Below are positions 7,222-16,329 of a stretch of 64,000 nt of DNA, piece by piece. The notes beneath the pieces were generated by a model. It saw only the letters and a program-made list of their open reading frames with translations. It was not told the DNA's origin and made no database searches. Position numbers and translations under genes: made by a program. The stretch's first letter is position 1. Each line of letters starts with the position of its first letter. Origin of the DNA: Ruminococcus sp. (GTDB taxonomy: Bacteria; Bacillota; Clostridia; Oscillospirales; Acutalibacteraceae); NCBI GenBank assembly GCA_004555265.1, contig SFIQ01000003.1:1-64000 (forward strand). The letters run 5' to 3'.

Positions 7222-8097
7222 TTGTTGGTTACCGTACTGCTTGCCGGTGGGATTTTAGGCTTTTACTACCCGCATTACAAAAAGGCGAAACAGTCGATTT
7301 CCATGGATACCTCTGCCCTTTCCGCAGGCGAAATCCGCATTATGAGCGCCAATGTGCGTTGCTTAAACCCGCAGGATTTGGGCAAAAAAAGTTGGTTCTA
7401 CCGTGCGGATTTAATTCTCAAAAACATCGAAGCCGAAGCCCCGACGGTCATCGGGTTCCAAGAAGTCACAAAATGGCAGTACGCCTACCTTTGCGACACG
7501 CTTTCGGGATACGATTCCGTCATCACATACCGCGATGACACGCTTTACAGCGAGGGCTGCCCCGTATTCTATAACACGTCTCTTTACAACTTAAAAGACA
7601 AAGGCTCATTTTGGCTGTCGGAAACCCCTGAGGTGATGAGCAAAGGCTGGGACGCGGCGTGCTACCGCATTTGCAGTTATGTAATTTTGGAAGAGAAAGA
7701 AAACGGCAAACAATTTGTGGTCTTTAACACACATTTAGACCATGTCAGCGACACGGCGCGCATCAACGGCATTCGGGTGGTACTTGACAAAATCGCACAG
7801 TTCGGGGGGCTTCCCTCGGTCATTATCGGGGATTTGAACGCCGCCGAGGACAGCGAAACCTACCGCAGTGTGACGGAAAACTTCCTCGACGCAAAGTACC
7901 AACTCGAAAATCCGCAAATCAGCGCGACTTACCAAAATTGGGGCACGGAACTTGACCGCCCGTGCATTGACTACTGTATGATTTCCAAAACGGGCTTTAC
8001 GGTAAACAGTTACAAGGTGGTACAGACGACCTACGACGGCGTATATCCGAGCGACCATTTCCCGCTTTCGGTCAGTTTGACTTTAACCGAAGAATAA
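7222..8097 (+). CDS. Membrane-anchored endonuclease/exonuclease/phosphatase family protein
   Basis: About 291 residues. An N-terminal hydrophobic segment (LVTVLLAGGILGFYY) looks like a signal anchor, placing the catalytic domain outside the membrane. The EEP-fold motifs are in order: IMSANVRCLN (about residue 40), VIGFQEVTKW with the metal-binding glutamate (about 76), FNTHLDHVS (about 170), IIGDLNAAEDS (about 200) and the terminal PSDHFPLSV. Members include DNases, sphingomyelinases and sugar-phosphatases; the substrate cannot be told from sequence. The TTG start at 7222 is the best in-frame choice, but AGGGGG is 15 bp away, so the true start is uncertain. The next gene follows 9 bp later. 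Confidence 0.8.
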   Translation: MLVTVLLAGGILGFYYPHYKKAKQSISMDTSALSAGEIRIMSANVRCLNPQDLGKKSWFYRADLILKNIEAEAPTVIGFQEVTKWQYAYLCDTLSGYDSVITYRDDTLYSEGCPVFYNTSLYNLKDKGSFWLSETPEVMSKGWDAACYRICSYVILEEKENGKQFVVFNTHLDHVSDTARINGIRVVLDKIAQFGGLPSVIIGDLNAAEDSETYRSVTENFLDAKYQLENPQISATYQNWGTELDRPCIDYCMISKTGFTVNSYKVVQTTYDGVYPSDHFPLSVSLTLTEE

Positions 8098-8106
8098 GAG
8101 GTTTTT

Positions 8107-9255
8107 ATGGAAGAGATACTGCGTGCAAAATCCTTTATGCTCAAAACGGTTGGCGCGGTTTTGGCAGGCGAAACGCCTCCACAGCCGCCGCAAGACCTTC
8201 CGTTTGATTTGGTATGCCGTTTGGCTTCTCGCAACACCGTACAGGGATTTTTATATTCTGCGCACCCCGACGGCGGAGATTTTCTGCCCGCAGACCTGTA
8301 TCAAAAATTAAAAAAATCCTACCAAACCGCGGCGTTTCGGGACATTCAGCAAGAGGAAATGCGCGCCGTTTTACGGCAAAGGTTTCAAGAAGCGCAAATC
8401 GACTTTATGTTTTTAAAAGGGGCGCATTTGAAAGCGCTCTACCCCGCGCCCGAGCTTCGCTTTATGGTGGATATGGACACGCTGGTACGCACCGAAGACA
8501 TTGCCCGCGCGAAAGAAATCTTACTTTCCCTCGGCTTTCAGTTGAAAACGGACAACGGCAAGGATATTATTTTTCTGAAACCGCCGTTTTTGACGGTGGA
8601 ACTGCACCGCAGTCTGTTTCAGGAAGAAAACGCGATGTATGCATACTTCGCCGATGTTTGGGCGCGTGCGCAAAAAGGAGAAAACGCGTGCGAATACGAA
8701 ATGACCGGCAACGATTTATATGTTTACACCCTCGCGCATTTGGCAGAGCATTATTTGGAGGCGGGCTCGTGCTTTCGACCGCTGATGGATTTATATTTAC
8801 TGGAAACCAAGCGCAAAGACACGCTTGATTTTGACTATATCCGCGCGCAATTTTCCGCACTCGGCATTGAGAAATTCGCCGAAAACATCCGCCGCCTTGC
8901 AAAAGCCATGTTCGCAGGCGCGCCGTATGACGACACGCTGACGATGATGGAAAACTACATTGTACTCGGTCCGCCCGTAAAAGATGCGGCGGCGGCGGCG
9001 ATTGCCGCGAGCAGCAGTTCTTCACGCGCTGCAAGAATGTTGAAATCCGCATTTCCGCCGTATAAAAATATGGTGCAACGGTATCCCGTTTTGAAAAAAA
9101 CACCGATTTTGTTGCCGTTTTTGTGGATTTGGCGTCTGCTTTCCTACGCCTTTACCAAAGACGAACGAATCCGGCAAAAACGGGAACGGCTGAAAAACGA
9201 AAACCGAAAAAGCACCGACACGTTACAGCAGATTTTTGAAAAATCGGGATTATAA
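8107..9255 (+). CDS. Nucleotidyltransferase-fold protein (PF14907-like)
   Basis: 382 residues of the uncharacterised nucleotidyltransferase family often placed near peptide or polysaccharide gene clusters. The diagnostic stretch is FMFLKGAHLKALYPAPELR followed by MVDMDTLV (about residues 100-125). It carries the acidic pair expected of the fold, and a VELHRSLF segment comes later. It is in one unit with the EEP-fold gene and ends tail to tail with the capsule operon, sharing a terminator. The product and substrate are unknown. The C-terminus is strongly basic (residues ~355-382). Confidence 0.7.
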   Translation: MEEILRAKSFMLKTVGAVLAGETPPQPPQDLPFDLVCRLASRNTVQGFLYSAHPDGGDFLPADLYQKLKKSYQTAAFRDIQQEEMRAVLRQRFQEAQIDFMFLKGAHLKALYPAPELRFMVDMDTLVRTEDIARAKEILLSLGFQLKTDNGKDIIFLKPPFLTVELHRSLFQEENAMYAYFADVWARAQKGENACEYEMTGNDLYVYTLAHLAEHYLEAGSCFRPLMDLYLLETKRKDTLDFDYIRAQFSALGIEKFAENIRRLAKAMFAGAPYDDTLTMMENYIVLGPPVKDAAAAAIAASSSSSRAARMLKSAFPPYKNMVQRYPVLKKTPILLPFLWIWRLLSYAFTKDERIRQKRERLKNENRKSTDTLQQIFEKSGL

Positions 9256-9296
9256 AAAATATCGCTTTCGGGGCGACCGAAAGCGATATTTTTTAG
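9254..9296. terminator. Bidirectional terminator between opposing operons
   Basis: A 13-bp stem ATATCGCTTTCGG/CCGAAAGCGATAT with A- and T-runs on both sides. It ends the + strand unit (7222-9255) and the 22-kb minus-strand polysaccharide operon. Confidence 0.9.
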
Positions 9297-9300
9297 TTTT

Positions 9301-10488
9301 TTATTCCGATTTGCGCCAAACCATTTTGTTAACAATTCCTGTGTAAGACTGCACGATTTTAATGACCTTCGCGGCAATATTTTCATCCGTGTAATCGGGC
9401 ACCGGTGTGCCAAAGTCCCCGTTTTTATTCATTTCCACTGCCGTGTCAATGGCTTGCAACAGGCTCTTTTCGTCAATACCCGCAAGCACAAAGGCGGCTT
9501 TGTCGAGCGCTTCGGGACGCTCGGTGGAAGTGCGAATACACACCGCGGGGAACGGTTTACCGACGCTTGCAAAAAATGCGGATTCTTCGGGAAGTGTGCC
9601 GCTGTCGGAAACCACGGCAAAGGCGTTCATTTGCAGGCAGTTATAATCGTGGAAGCCCAAAGGCGCGTGCTGAATGACGCGATTATCAAGTTGAAAACCG
9701 CTTTGTTCCAATTTTTTGCGGCTTCTCGGATGGCAGGAATACAGTATGGGCATATCGTATTTTTCCGCCGTTTTGTTGATGGCATTGAACAGGGAAAGGA
9801 AATTCTTTTCCGTATCCAAATTTTCTTCGCGGTGGGCGGAAAGCAAAATGTATTTGCCTTTTTCAAGCCCTAACTTTTCGTGAATGTCGGAACTTTCGAT
9901 TTCTTCGAGATTTTTATGCAGCACCTCCGCCATAGGCGAGCCCGTCACATAAGTACGCTCTTTCGGCATACCCGCCTCAATCAAATAGCGGCGCGCGTGC
10001 TCGGAATAGCACAAATTCACATCGGAAATGATGTCCACAAGGCGGCGGTTGGTTTCCTCAGGGAGACACTCGTCTTTGCAGCGGTTGCCCGCCTCCATAT
10101 GGAAAATCGGAATATGGAGTCTTTTCGCAGGGATTGCCGAAAGGCAGGAGTTTGTATCGCCCAAAATTAAGAGCGCATCGGGCTTTAACTGCGTCATCAA
10201 TTTATAAGAACAGTTGATGATATTGCCGATGGTTTCGCCGAGGTCATCGCCGACCGCATTCAAATATACATCGGGCGCGCCGAGTTTTAAACCCTCGAAA
10301 AAGATTTCGTTGAGCGTATAATCATAATTCTGCCCTGTATGCGCCAAAATGCAGTCAAAATAGCGGCGGGATTTTTTTATGACCTCTGCAAGGCGAATAA
10401 TTTCGGGGCGCGTACCCACAATAATCAACAATTTCAGTTTCCCGTTGTTTTGAAACTGCGCCTTAGAAAAATCGGTTTGCATTTCCAT
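9301..10488 (-). CDS. capG: UDP-GlcNAc 2-epimerase family protein, CapG-like
   Basis: 395 residues of the non-hydrolysing 2-epimerase family (WecB/CapG/FnlC). Motifs: VGTRPEIIRLAEVIKK near the N-terminus, HTGQNYDYTLNEIFF (about residue 51), GDTNSCLSA, HMEAGNRCKDECLPEETNRR (about 130-150) and SAHREENLD with the conserved histidine (about 218). Because CapE- and CapF-like genes lie in the same operon, the likely reaction is the last step to UDP-N-acetyl-L-fucosamine, not UDP-ManNAc formation. It is the last gene of the operon. AAGGTGG lies about 7 bp upstream. Confidence 0.85.
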   Translation of the reverse strand: MEMQTDFSKAQFQNNGKLKLLIIVGTRPEIIRLAEVIKKSRRYFDCILAHTGQNYDYTLNEIFFEGLKLGAPDVYLNAVGDDLGETIGNIINCSYKLMTQLKPDALLILGDTNSCLSAIPAKRLHIPIFHMEAGNRCKDECLPEETNRRLVDIISDVNLCYSEHARRYLIEAGMPKERTYVTGSPMAEVLHKNLEEIESSDIHEKLGLEKGKYILLSAHREENLDTEKNFLSLFNAINKTAEKYDMPILYSCHPRSRKKLEQSGFQLDNRVIQHAPLGFHDYNCLQMNAFAVVSDSGTLPEESAFFASVGKPFPAVCIRTSTERPEALDKAAFVLAGIDEKSLLQAIDTAVEMNKNGDFGTPVPDYTDENIAAKVIKIVQSYTGIVNKMVWRKSE

Positions 10489-10501
10489 AATTTAACCACC
10501 T

Positions 10502-11014
10502 TTAATTTGTATCGGCGAGGCTGTCCCCGCCGCTGTTTTTTTGTTTTTGCGCGCGGCAGGCACATACCACACCGTAAACCAACAGCACCAAAAGCACCGC
10601 CGCCGCACCGCCTGCAAAATCCAGCAAAACATCCTGTACCTTCGGCCCGCGCCCCGACAAAATCTGTATGGATTCATCGGTCACGGCGAACAAAAGAATG
10701 GACGAGAGTGTATTCCACACGGCTTGCGCTGTAATTCTTTTCGTGCGCAACACGACAAGCCAAACGGCAAGTTCCGCACCGAGCACAAAAAATTCCACGG
10801 CATGCGCCGCTTTGCGCACATATTCGAGCAAAAACGCCGAAATGGTTGACGGCTCTTTTGTGCCGTTGTCCGTTGCGACGGACGAAATGACTGCGGCGAC
10901 CGAGGCGGACGCCTGTTTGGAATCGGGCACTTTTTGCGCGGAATTATAAAAAATGAAGAACAGCGTTGCCGCAATCAGAAAAACGCACAGACTCTGTTTT
11001 ACTGTGTTACGCAT
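10502..11014 (-). CDS. VanZ-like membrane protein
   Basis: 170 residues of the VanZ family, named for teicoplanin resistance, general role unclear. A first hydrophobic helix (CVFLIAATLFFIFYNSAQ) is followed by an outer loop. Then comes the family motif RKAAHAVEFFVLGAEL (about residues 66-81), two helices, DESIQILSGRGPKVQDVLLD with the conserved DE..Q and D (about 110-129), and a final helix. The ATG at 11014 fits GGAAG at 9 bp. The reading frame starts just past the capF stop, so it is part of the polysaccharide operon and probably acts at the cell surface. Confidence 0.85.
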   Translation of the reverse strand: MRNTVKQSLCVFLIAATLFFIFYNSAQKVPDSKQASASVAAVISSVATDNGTKEPSTISAFLLEYVRKAAHAVEFFVLGAELAVWLVVLRTKRITAQAVWNTLSSILLFAVTDESIQILSGRGPKVQDVLLDFAGGAAAVLLVLLVYGVVCACRAQKQKNSGGDSLADTN

Positions 11015-11016
11015 AA

Positions 11017-12162
11017 TCAAACTTCCAATGCATATGTATCGGGTTTTTCGGGATTAAAGCACTCGTTGCACCACATGAAGGTGACCATATCCGTGTCACC
11101 CAAATTTTCAATGTTGTGCGTATAGCCCGTGGGAATATCAACGACCTCTAATTTGTCGCCCGAGACGAAATATTCAATGACTTCATCGCTGTCAATCTTA
11201 CGGAAACGAATAACGCCCTTGCCGCTGACAACGAGAAATTTCTCGTTTTTCGTGTGATGCCAATGCTGACCTTTTGTAATACCGGGCTTGGAAATATTCA
11301 CGGAAAACTGACCGTTGTTGACCGTTCTCAAAATCTCGGTAAATGAGCCTCTTTCATCCACATTCATTTTCAAAGGATAGGAAAATCCGTCCTTGGGCAG
11401 ATAGGAAAGATAGGTACTGTATAATTTCTTGGAAAAACTGCCCTCGGTCATATCGGGCACAAGTTTATTTTCACGGCTCTCCTTGAAAGAATAAATCAAA
11501 TCGGCAATTTCGCCCAGCGTAGCCTTATGGAAAACCGGTACGGCACAGAATTTTCCGTCTTTTGTTTCGTCACCTTTGAGCGCTCTCAAAAGTTCATCCA
11601 CCACATCATCAATATACAGAAGCGTCATTTCATAATTGCGGTCGCGGATTTCAATGGGCAGACCGTTGGCAATATTGTGGCAAAAAGTAGCCACAACGCT
11701 GTTATAATTGGGCTTACACCATTTGCCGAACAAATTCGGAAAACGGTAGATAATCACCTTAGCACCGGTTTCTTTGCTGTATTGAAACAATGCGTCTTCC
11801 GCCGCGCGTTTGCTTTCTCCGTAGGGATTTTTTATTTCCGCCTGAATGGAGGAAGAAAACAGCACAGGGCAAGTGTTGTTATGCTTTTTGAGCGTATCCA
11901 AAAGCGTAGTCAAAAAGCCGAAATTGCCTTTCATAAACTCGCTGTCGTCTTTCGGACGGTGCACACCGACCAAATTGTAAACAAAATCACATTCGGCACA
12001 GTAGCGGTCAAAATCCGCCTGCGGCACGCCCAAATCATACCGGAAAATTTCCAAATCCGTCGGTAGATTGCGGGTTTTGTCCTTTCCGTCACGAATATTT
12101 TTAAGCGTTGCAATTAAATTTTTGCCGACAAAGCCATTTGCACCGGTGACTAAAATTTTCAT
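11017..12162 (-). CDS. capF: CapF-like bifunctional reductase/cupin for UDP-L-FucNAc
   Basis: 381 residues with the two-domain layout of CapF/WbjC/FnlB. An N-terminal short-chain dehydrogenase domain has MKILVTGANGFVGKN and YGESKRAAEDAL with the catalytic Tyr/Lys (about residue 120). The C-terminal cupin domain (about 260-381) has GQHWHHTKNEKFLVVSG, whose histidines and glutamate bind metal. CapF epimerises and reduces the keto intermediate on the route from UDP-GlcNAc to UDP-L-FucNAc. The start at 12162 is set by AGAGG and by the family N-terminus. Its partners CapE and CapG flank it in the same operon, with a glycosyltransferase and vanZ inserted between them. Confidence 0.9.
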   Translation of the reverse strand: MKILVTGANGFVGKNLIATLKNIRDGKDKTRNLPTDLEIFRYDLGVPQADFDRYCAECDFVYNLVGVHRPKDDSEFMKGNFGFLTTLLDTLKKHNNTCPVLFSSSIQAEIKNPYGESKRAAEDALFQYSKETGAKVIIYRFPNLFGKWCKPNYNSVVATFCHNIANGLPIEIRDRNYEMTLLYIDDVVDELLRALKGDETKDGKFCAVPVFHKATLGEIADLIYSFKESRENKLVPDMTEGSFSKKLYSTYLSYLPKDGFSYPLKMNVDERGSFTEILRTVNNGQFSVNISKPGITKGQHWHHTKNEKFLVVSGKGVIRFRKIDSDEVIEYFVSGDKLEVVDIPTGYTHNIENLGDTDMVTFMWCNECFNPEKPDTYALEV

Positions 12163-12185
12163 AAATATACCTCTAATAGAATCAT

Positions 12186-13169
12186 TTATTTTTTTACAAC
12201 GCGTATAAAAAGGCGATAATAGGGCTCTATCGGAAATAAATACTGCGCCCAATCCATCAAAGTTCTTTTGAAAGAAATTTTCGGTTTTAAATTATACGCA
12301 ATTTTTTTATACGGATAAAGTCCATCTGCTTTTAATTCCTTTAAATATTTCTCCGTTGTTTGCGCATCTTCATATAAGGCAAGCTGCATCAAAATTGCCT
12401 GTACACTTAGATTTTTCCGCTGTTCAATTTCCTTTTTCTGCGCTTTGCTGTATTTTTCCTTGTTTGATTCCGCAGCGTACTCTTTTGTAAGCAAATAAAA
12501 CGATTGCAAATACTTTTTCCGACTTGCTTCGGTTTTTGTGCTGGTAACAGAGCCCTCCCACTGCCGATGATAATACGCAACACTGTCATTGTAAACAATT
12601 CGGTTCGCATTCATTTTCGCAAAGAAAATAAACTCCACATCATCGCAGGGGGAAAGTGCATCATTCCAAATAATATGATTGTCACGCAACAAAGCGGTTC
12701 TGAAAATGCGTATGCCGCTGCAAGCAATGTCTGTTGCTCGTTTTTTGGTCGGGTGGACATAATTGCCCGGTACTTTTGGAACTTCTTCCTCTTTTGAAAA
12801 CGGTGCGTAACGGATGCAAAAAATATCTACATCATTCTCAACCATTGTTTGTGTCAAAAATCCGAAGCACTGTTTATCTACATAATCATCGGAATCCACA
12901 AACCATACATATTTTCCCTTCGCCGCATACAAGCCTGTGTTTCTGGCAGCGGCATGTCCGCTGTTTTCCTGATGAATAACACACACATTCTCATATTTTG
13001 CACTGTACGCTTCTAAAATCTCAGGGCTTCGGTCTGTTGCACCGTCATCAACACAAATAATCTCAAATGCATTCGGGTCTAAGTCCTGATCCAACAGAGA
13101 ATCCAAACAGGGCGCTAAAAACTTTTCCGTATTATATACCGGAACGACTATGCTCAAAAGGCATTCCAT
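12186..13169 (-). CDS. Glycosyltransferase family 2
   Basis: 327 residues, GT-A fold. The N-terminal half has the GT2 motifs: LSIVVPVYNTEKFL at the start, ICVDDGATDRS (about residue 39), HAAARNTGLYAAKG and FVDSDDYVD, the DxD-type metal site (about 92-100). The C-terminal ~100 residues are basic and amphipathic, suggesting peripheral membrane binding. It probably adds one sugar to the undecaprenyl-linked repeat unit. Donor and acceptor are unknown. It lies between capF and capE. Confidence 0.85.
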   Translation of the reverse strand: MECLLSIVVPVYNTEKFLAPCLDSLLDQDLDPNAFEIICVDDGATDRSPEILEAYSAKYENVCVIHQENSGHAAARNTGLYAAKGKYVWFVDSDDYVDKQCFGFLTQTMVENDVDIFCIRYAPFSKEEEVPKVPGNYVHPTKKRATDIACSGIRIFRTALLRDNHIIWNDALSPCDDVEFIFFAKMNANRIVYNDSVAYYHRQWEGSVTSTKTEASRKKYLQSFYLLTKEYAAESNKEKYSKAQKKEIEQRKNLSVQAILMQLALYEDAQTTEKYLKELKADGLYPYKKIAYNLKPKISFKRTLMDWAQYLFPIEPYYRLFIRVVKK

Positions 13170-13172
13170 AGT

Positions 13173-14210
13173 TTATTTCTCCCAATTCGCAAGTTCGTTT
13201 TGAATATAAGGCAGAGTTAAGAGTTTTTCTTTCACCTGCTCTACCGTCCAAAGGTCGGTGTTGTTGGAGTTGAATTCGGTTAAGGGGTTGCGTTTTTTGT
13301 CGCCGTCCTTGAAATATTTGTCGTAGTTCAAGGAGCGCTTGTCCGCAGGCACACGGTAGAAATCGCCCATATCAATAGCGTTTGCGCATTCCTCATTTGT
13401 AAGGAGTGTTTCATACATTTTTTCACCGTGGCGAATACCGATCACCTTAATTTCCGTATCGGGAGCAAAAAGTTCTTTTACTGCTTCTGCCAAAACTTCG
13501 ATTGTGCAGGCAGGAGCTTTCTGCACGAGAATATCGCCGCTTTCACCGTTTTCAAAAGCGAACAAAACAAGGTCAACCGCCTCTTCAAGGCTCATGACAA
13601 ATCTTGTCATAGCGGGTTCTGTAATGGTTATGGGCTTGCCCTCACGGATTTGGTCAATCCACAGCGGCACAACAGAGCCTCTTGAACAAAGCACATTGCC
13701 GTAACGGGTGCAGCAGATTTTTGTCTTTTCGGGTGCAACGGTTCTCGATTTTGCCACAACAACCTTTTCCATCATCGCTTTGGAAGTACCCATCGCGTTT
13801 ACGGGATATGCCGCTTTGTCGGTGGAAAGGCAGATCACGCACTTTACACCTTCATCAATGGCGGCGGTCAGCACATTATCCGTACCCAGCACATTGGTTT
13901 TCACCGCTTCCACGGGGAAAAACTCGCAGGAGGGCACCTGCTTTAATGCGGCGGCATGGAAAATATAATCCACCCCATGCATAGCGTTTTTAACAGACTG
14001 TAAATCACGCACATCGCCGATGTAGAATTTTAACTTATCGCTGACCTCGGGCATGGTCTGCTGAAACTCGTGGCGCATATCGTCCTGCTTTTTCTCATCA
14101 CGGGAAAACACACGGATTTCGCCGATGTCTGTTTCGAGGAAGCGGCGTAGTACCGTATTACCGAATGAGCCCGTACCGCCCGTAATCATCAAAGTTTTTC
14201 CTGTAAACAT
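13173..14210 (-). CDS. capE: CapE-like UDP-GlcNAc 4,6-dehydratase/5-epimerase
   Basis: 345 residues of the CapE/FnlA/WbjB branch of the extended SDR family. It has MITGGTGSFGNTVLRRFL (nucleotide-binding loop), IGDVRDLQSV (about residue 64), HAAALKQVPSCEFFPVEA (about 88) and the active site LSTDKAAYPVNAMGTSK (about 128-144). In this branch the usual YxxxK tyrosine is replaced by the MGTSK arrangement. It makes the first committed intermediate of UDP-L-FucNAc from UDP-GlcNAc. AGGAG lies upstream and the gene is 3 bp from its neighbours on both sides, so it is tightly packed in the operon. Confidence 0.9.
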   Translation of the reverse strand: MFTGKTLMITGGTGSFGNTVLRRFLETDIGEIRVFSRDEKKQDDMRHEFQQTMPEVSDKLKFYIGDVRDLQSVKNAMHGVDYIFHAAALKQVPSCEFFPVEAVKTNVLGTDNVLTAAIDEGVKCVICLSTDKAAYPVNAMGTSKAMMEKVVVAKSRTVAPEKTKICCTRYGNVLCSRGSVVPLWIDQIREGKPITITEPAMTRFVMSLEEAVDLVLFAFENGESGDILVQKAPACTIEVLAEAVKELFAPDTEIKVIGIRHGEKMYETLLTNEECANAIDMGDFYRVPADKRSLNYDKYFKDGDKKRNPLTEFNSNNTDLWTVEQVKEKLLTLPYIQNELANWEK

Positions 14211-14213
14211 ATG

Positions 14214-15752
14214 TCATTCTCCTTTTATCAGGTGTAATTTTTTACCTATTTTTTTAAACATACCGAAAATCATATGCTTTTCGGAAGTGTTCATTCCAAA
14301 GCTGAGCATACAAATTCCGTATACCAAAACCATCACGCCGCAATTTACCACGAGCCCGAGCCAACCGAATTTTGAAAGCCCGATAAGGTTAAACAGAAGT
14401 CCCGATGCAGCACAAAGCAAAAGCGACGGCAAAATCCCTTTGAAAAGTCCTTTGTAATAGCCAATAAGGCTTATTCCGATTTCTCTTTTGAACATCACAT
14501 TCATACAAAGCACATCGCCGACAGTCAATGCAATCACAGAGCCGACAACCGCGCCGACAAGGGGATTCCATTTGATTAAAAAGGCAGTCAATACAATGTT
14601 TATAAGCGCAGAAACAATCTGCACGACCGCTTGGGTACGGTGCTTATTCATTGCCCACAAAATCTGATTGCCGATGGACTGCACCAGGGTAAACATCGTG
14701 GGCACCATAATCGCCACGGCAACCATATAGCCCTGCCGATAGTTTTCCCCTGCCCATAATACCATAAAATCGGCACCGTTGACAAGAAAAACTGTAAAAA
14801 CCATACCAAGCATCATAAAAACGATTCTGCCGATACGCACCATTTCGTCCTGCAAGGCTTTTGCATTTGCGCCGCTTTCCACCAAACGCACCACGCCCGC
14901 CATTAAAACGCCGTTGAAATGGCCGCCGACGGTTTTAAAGTATTGCACAATCTGTGCGCCTGCACCGTACACCGCAATAATTACCGCAGAGCCCTTTGCC
15001 AAAATGCCCAGCAACACCGAATCGGTCATTGAGTTTATCTGCACGGCAATCATTTGCATAAGCACAAATGCGGAATAGGACACAGATTCTTTTACAAATC
15101 CGAAATCCGGTTTTCCGAAGCTTGGCTTCAACTTCAATACGAACAAAACATACACAGTATAAGCAATTCTTGTGCAAGTATTCGCAATAAAATATACAAG
15201 CACTACGCCTAAACTACGAAAGCCGAGCTTTAACGCAATAAATGCAAAAACCACTTTCGATAATGAAAGCAGAATGCTCAATCCTTTTGAAAAGGAAAAG
15301 CGTTCATATGCCATTAAGGTCGCCGCAAAGCTGGAGGTGCCAAGGCTAAATGATGTAGATATAACTGTAACAAACAATAACTGTCTGCCAAGATGAATTT
15401 CAGATTCCGATAAGCCCTTAGCAAATGCTGTCGGAAAAATCACCATAAGCACGGCGCCGACAATCAATACAATCACAGCGATTGCGGCGTAAAAAATCGT
15501 GGCAATGCCTAAAAACTCCTCTTGCTTTTGTTTATTGTTCTCTGCTCGGTATTTCGCCATATAGCGAATGATTGCGCTGCCCACACCCAGGTCTAAAAGC
15601 ATTAAATATGCCGTAACGGAATAGACAAGCTGGTACACGCCGTATTCCGACTGCCCGAGAGATCGAATTAAAAACGGCGTGAACAGCGTTGCCGAAATCA
15701 CCTCGACGAACATCAGCACATAAGAATAAATTACACCTATTTTTCTGTTCAT
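14214..15752 (-). CDS. Oligosaccharide flippase, Wzx-like
   Basis: 512 residues with about 12-14 hydrophobic helices of the MVF/polysaccharide-synthase superfamily. The N-terminus reads NRKIGVIYSYVLMFVEVIS, and FIRSLGQSEYGVYQLVYSV (about residue 28-46) is typical of Wzx proteins. It would flip the lipid-linked repeat unit across the membrane for polymerisation. It is the only flippase in the operon. Its ATG overlaps the acetyltransferase stop by one base (TAATG). Confidence 0.85.
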   Translation of the reverse strand: MNRKIGVIYSYVLMFVEVISATLFTPFLIRSLGQSEYGVYQLVYSVTAYLMLLDLGVGSAIIRYMAKYRAENNKQKQEEFLGIATIFYAAIAVIVLIVGAVLMVIFPTAFAKGLSESEIHLGRQLLFVTVISTSFSLGTSSFAATLMAYERFSFSKGLSILLSLSKVVFAFIALKLGFRSLGVVLVYFIANTCTRIAYTVYVLFVLKLKPSFGKPDFGFVKESVSYSAFVLMQMIAVQINSMTDSVLLGILAKGSAVIIAVYGAGAQIVQYFKTVGGHFNGVLMAGVVRLVESGANAKALQDEMVRIGRIVFMMLGMVFTVFLVNGADFMVLWAGENYRQGYMVAVAIMVPTMFTLVQSIGNQILWAMNKHRTQAVVQIVSALINIVLTAFLIKWNPLVGAVVGSVIALTVGDVLCMNVMFKREIGISLIGYYKGLFKGILPSLLLCAASGLLFNLIGLSKFGWLGLVVNCGVMVLVYGICMLSFGMNTSEKHMIFGMFKKIGKKLHLIKGE

Positions 15753-16303
15753 TATACTCTGTCCTTAATTTTTCTGACCGGCGAGCCAACATAAACACCG
15801 TACGGCTCTAATGCACCGTTTACAAGTGCGTTTGCCCCGACAACAACACCGTCCGGAATCACGCTGCCCTTCAACACCATGGTGGCCGCAGCCAACCAAA
15901 CATCGTTTCCGATTACAATCTTTTCGCTGGAATTTGCCTGTGCGTTGATTTTTTTATCTCTCGCAATACCGTGATTGGTATCAATAATATAGCAATTTGC
16001 CGCAATGCTGACATCGTTGCCGATGGTCACGCCCCCGTTTGCGGAAGCATAAATAATGGTATTGTTTCCAATGTGCACATTGTCGCCGATGACAATGTCA
16101 CCGTCTCCCCAAAACACAACATTATTAAAGATTTTCACATTATTTCCGACTTTGATGCTGCGCGCTTTAAATCCTACATCGCCCTCAATACGCAAGCCTT
16201 TCGCCGATTCATTCCCGGTCATATATTTAAACAGCACCGTATTGACACCGCTTTTTATTTTTCGCAACGCTTTAAATAAAAATTTACAAATCTTTCTGCG
16301 CAT
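15752..16303 (-). CDS. Hexapeptide-repeat acyltransferase
   Basis: 183 residues of the left-handed beta-helix acetyltransferase family. Repeats of the [LIV]-G-x4 type run from about residue 40 to 160 (IKVGNN, IVIGDNVHIGNN, VTIGNDVSI, IVIGNDVWLAA). The catalytic-type histidine is in YIIDTNHGI (about residue 110). The ending GVVVGANALVNG then GSPVRKI is typical of sugar O- or N-acetyltransferases. It probably acetylates a sugar of the repeat unit. The start at 16303 is preferred to GTG 16312, because AGAGG sits directly against the GTG. Confidence 0.85.
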   Translation of the reverse strand: MRRKICKFLFKALRKIKSGVNTVLFKYMTGNESAKGLRIEGDVGFKARSIKVGNNVKIFNNVVFWGDGDIVIGDNVHIGNNTIIYASANGGVTIGNDVSIAANCYIIDTNHGIARDKKINAQANSSEKIVIGNDVWLAAATMVLKGSVIPDGVVVGANALVNGALEPYGVYVGSPVRKIKDRV

Positions 16304-16329
16304 AGGGAACACCTCTTTTTATTTCTTTT

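Noticed and set aside
9301..10488. UDP-ManNAc synthesis by a WecB enzyme
   Set aside because: Possible from the family alone, but the CapE and CapF partners make the UDP-L-FucNAc step the better reading; no ManNAc dehydrogenase type is evident.
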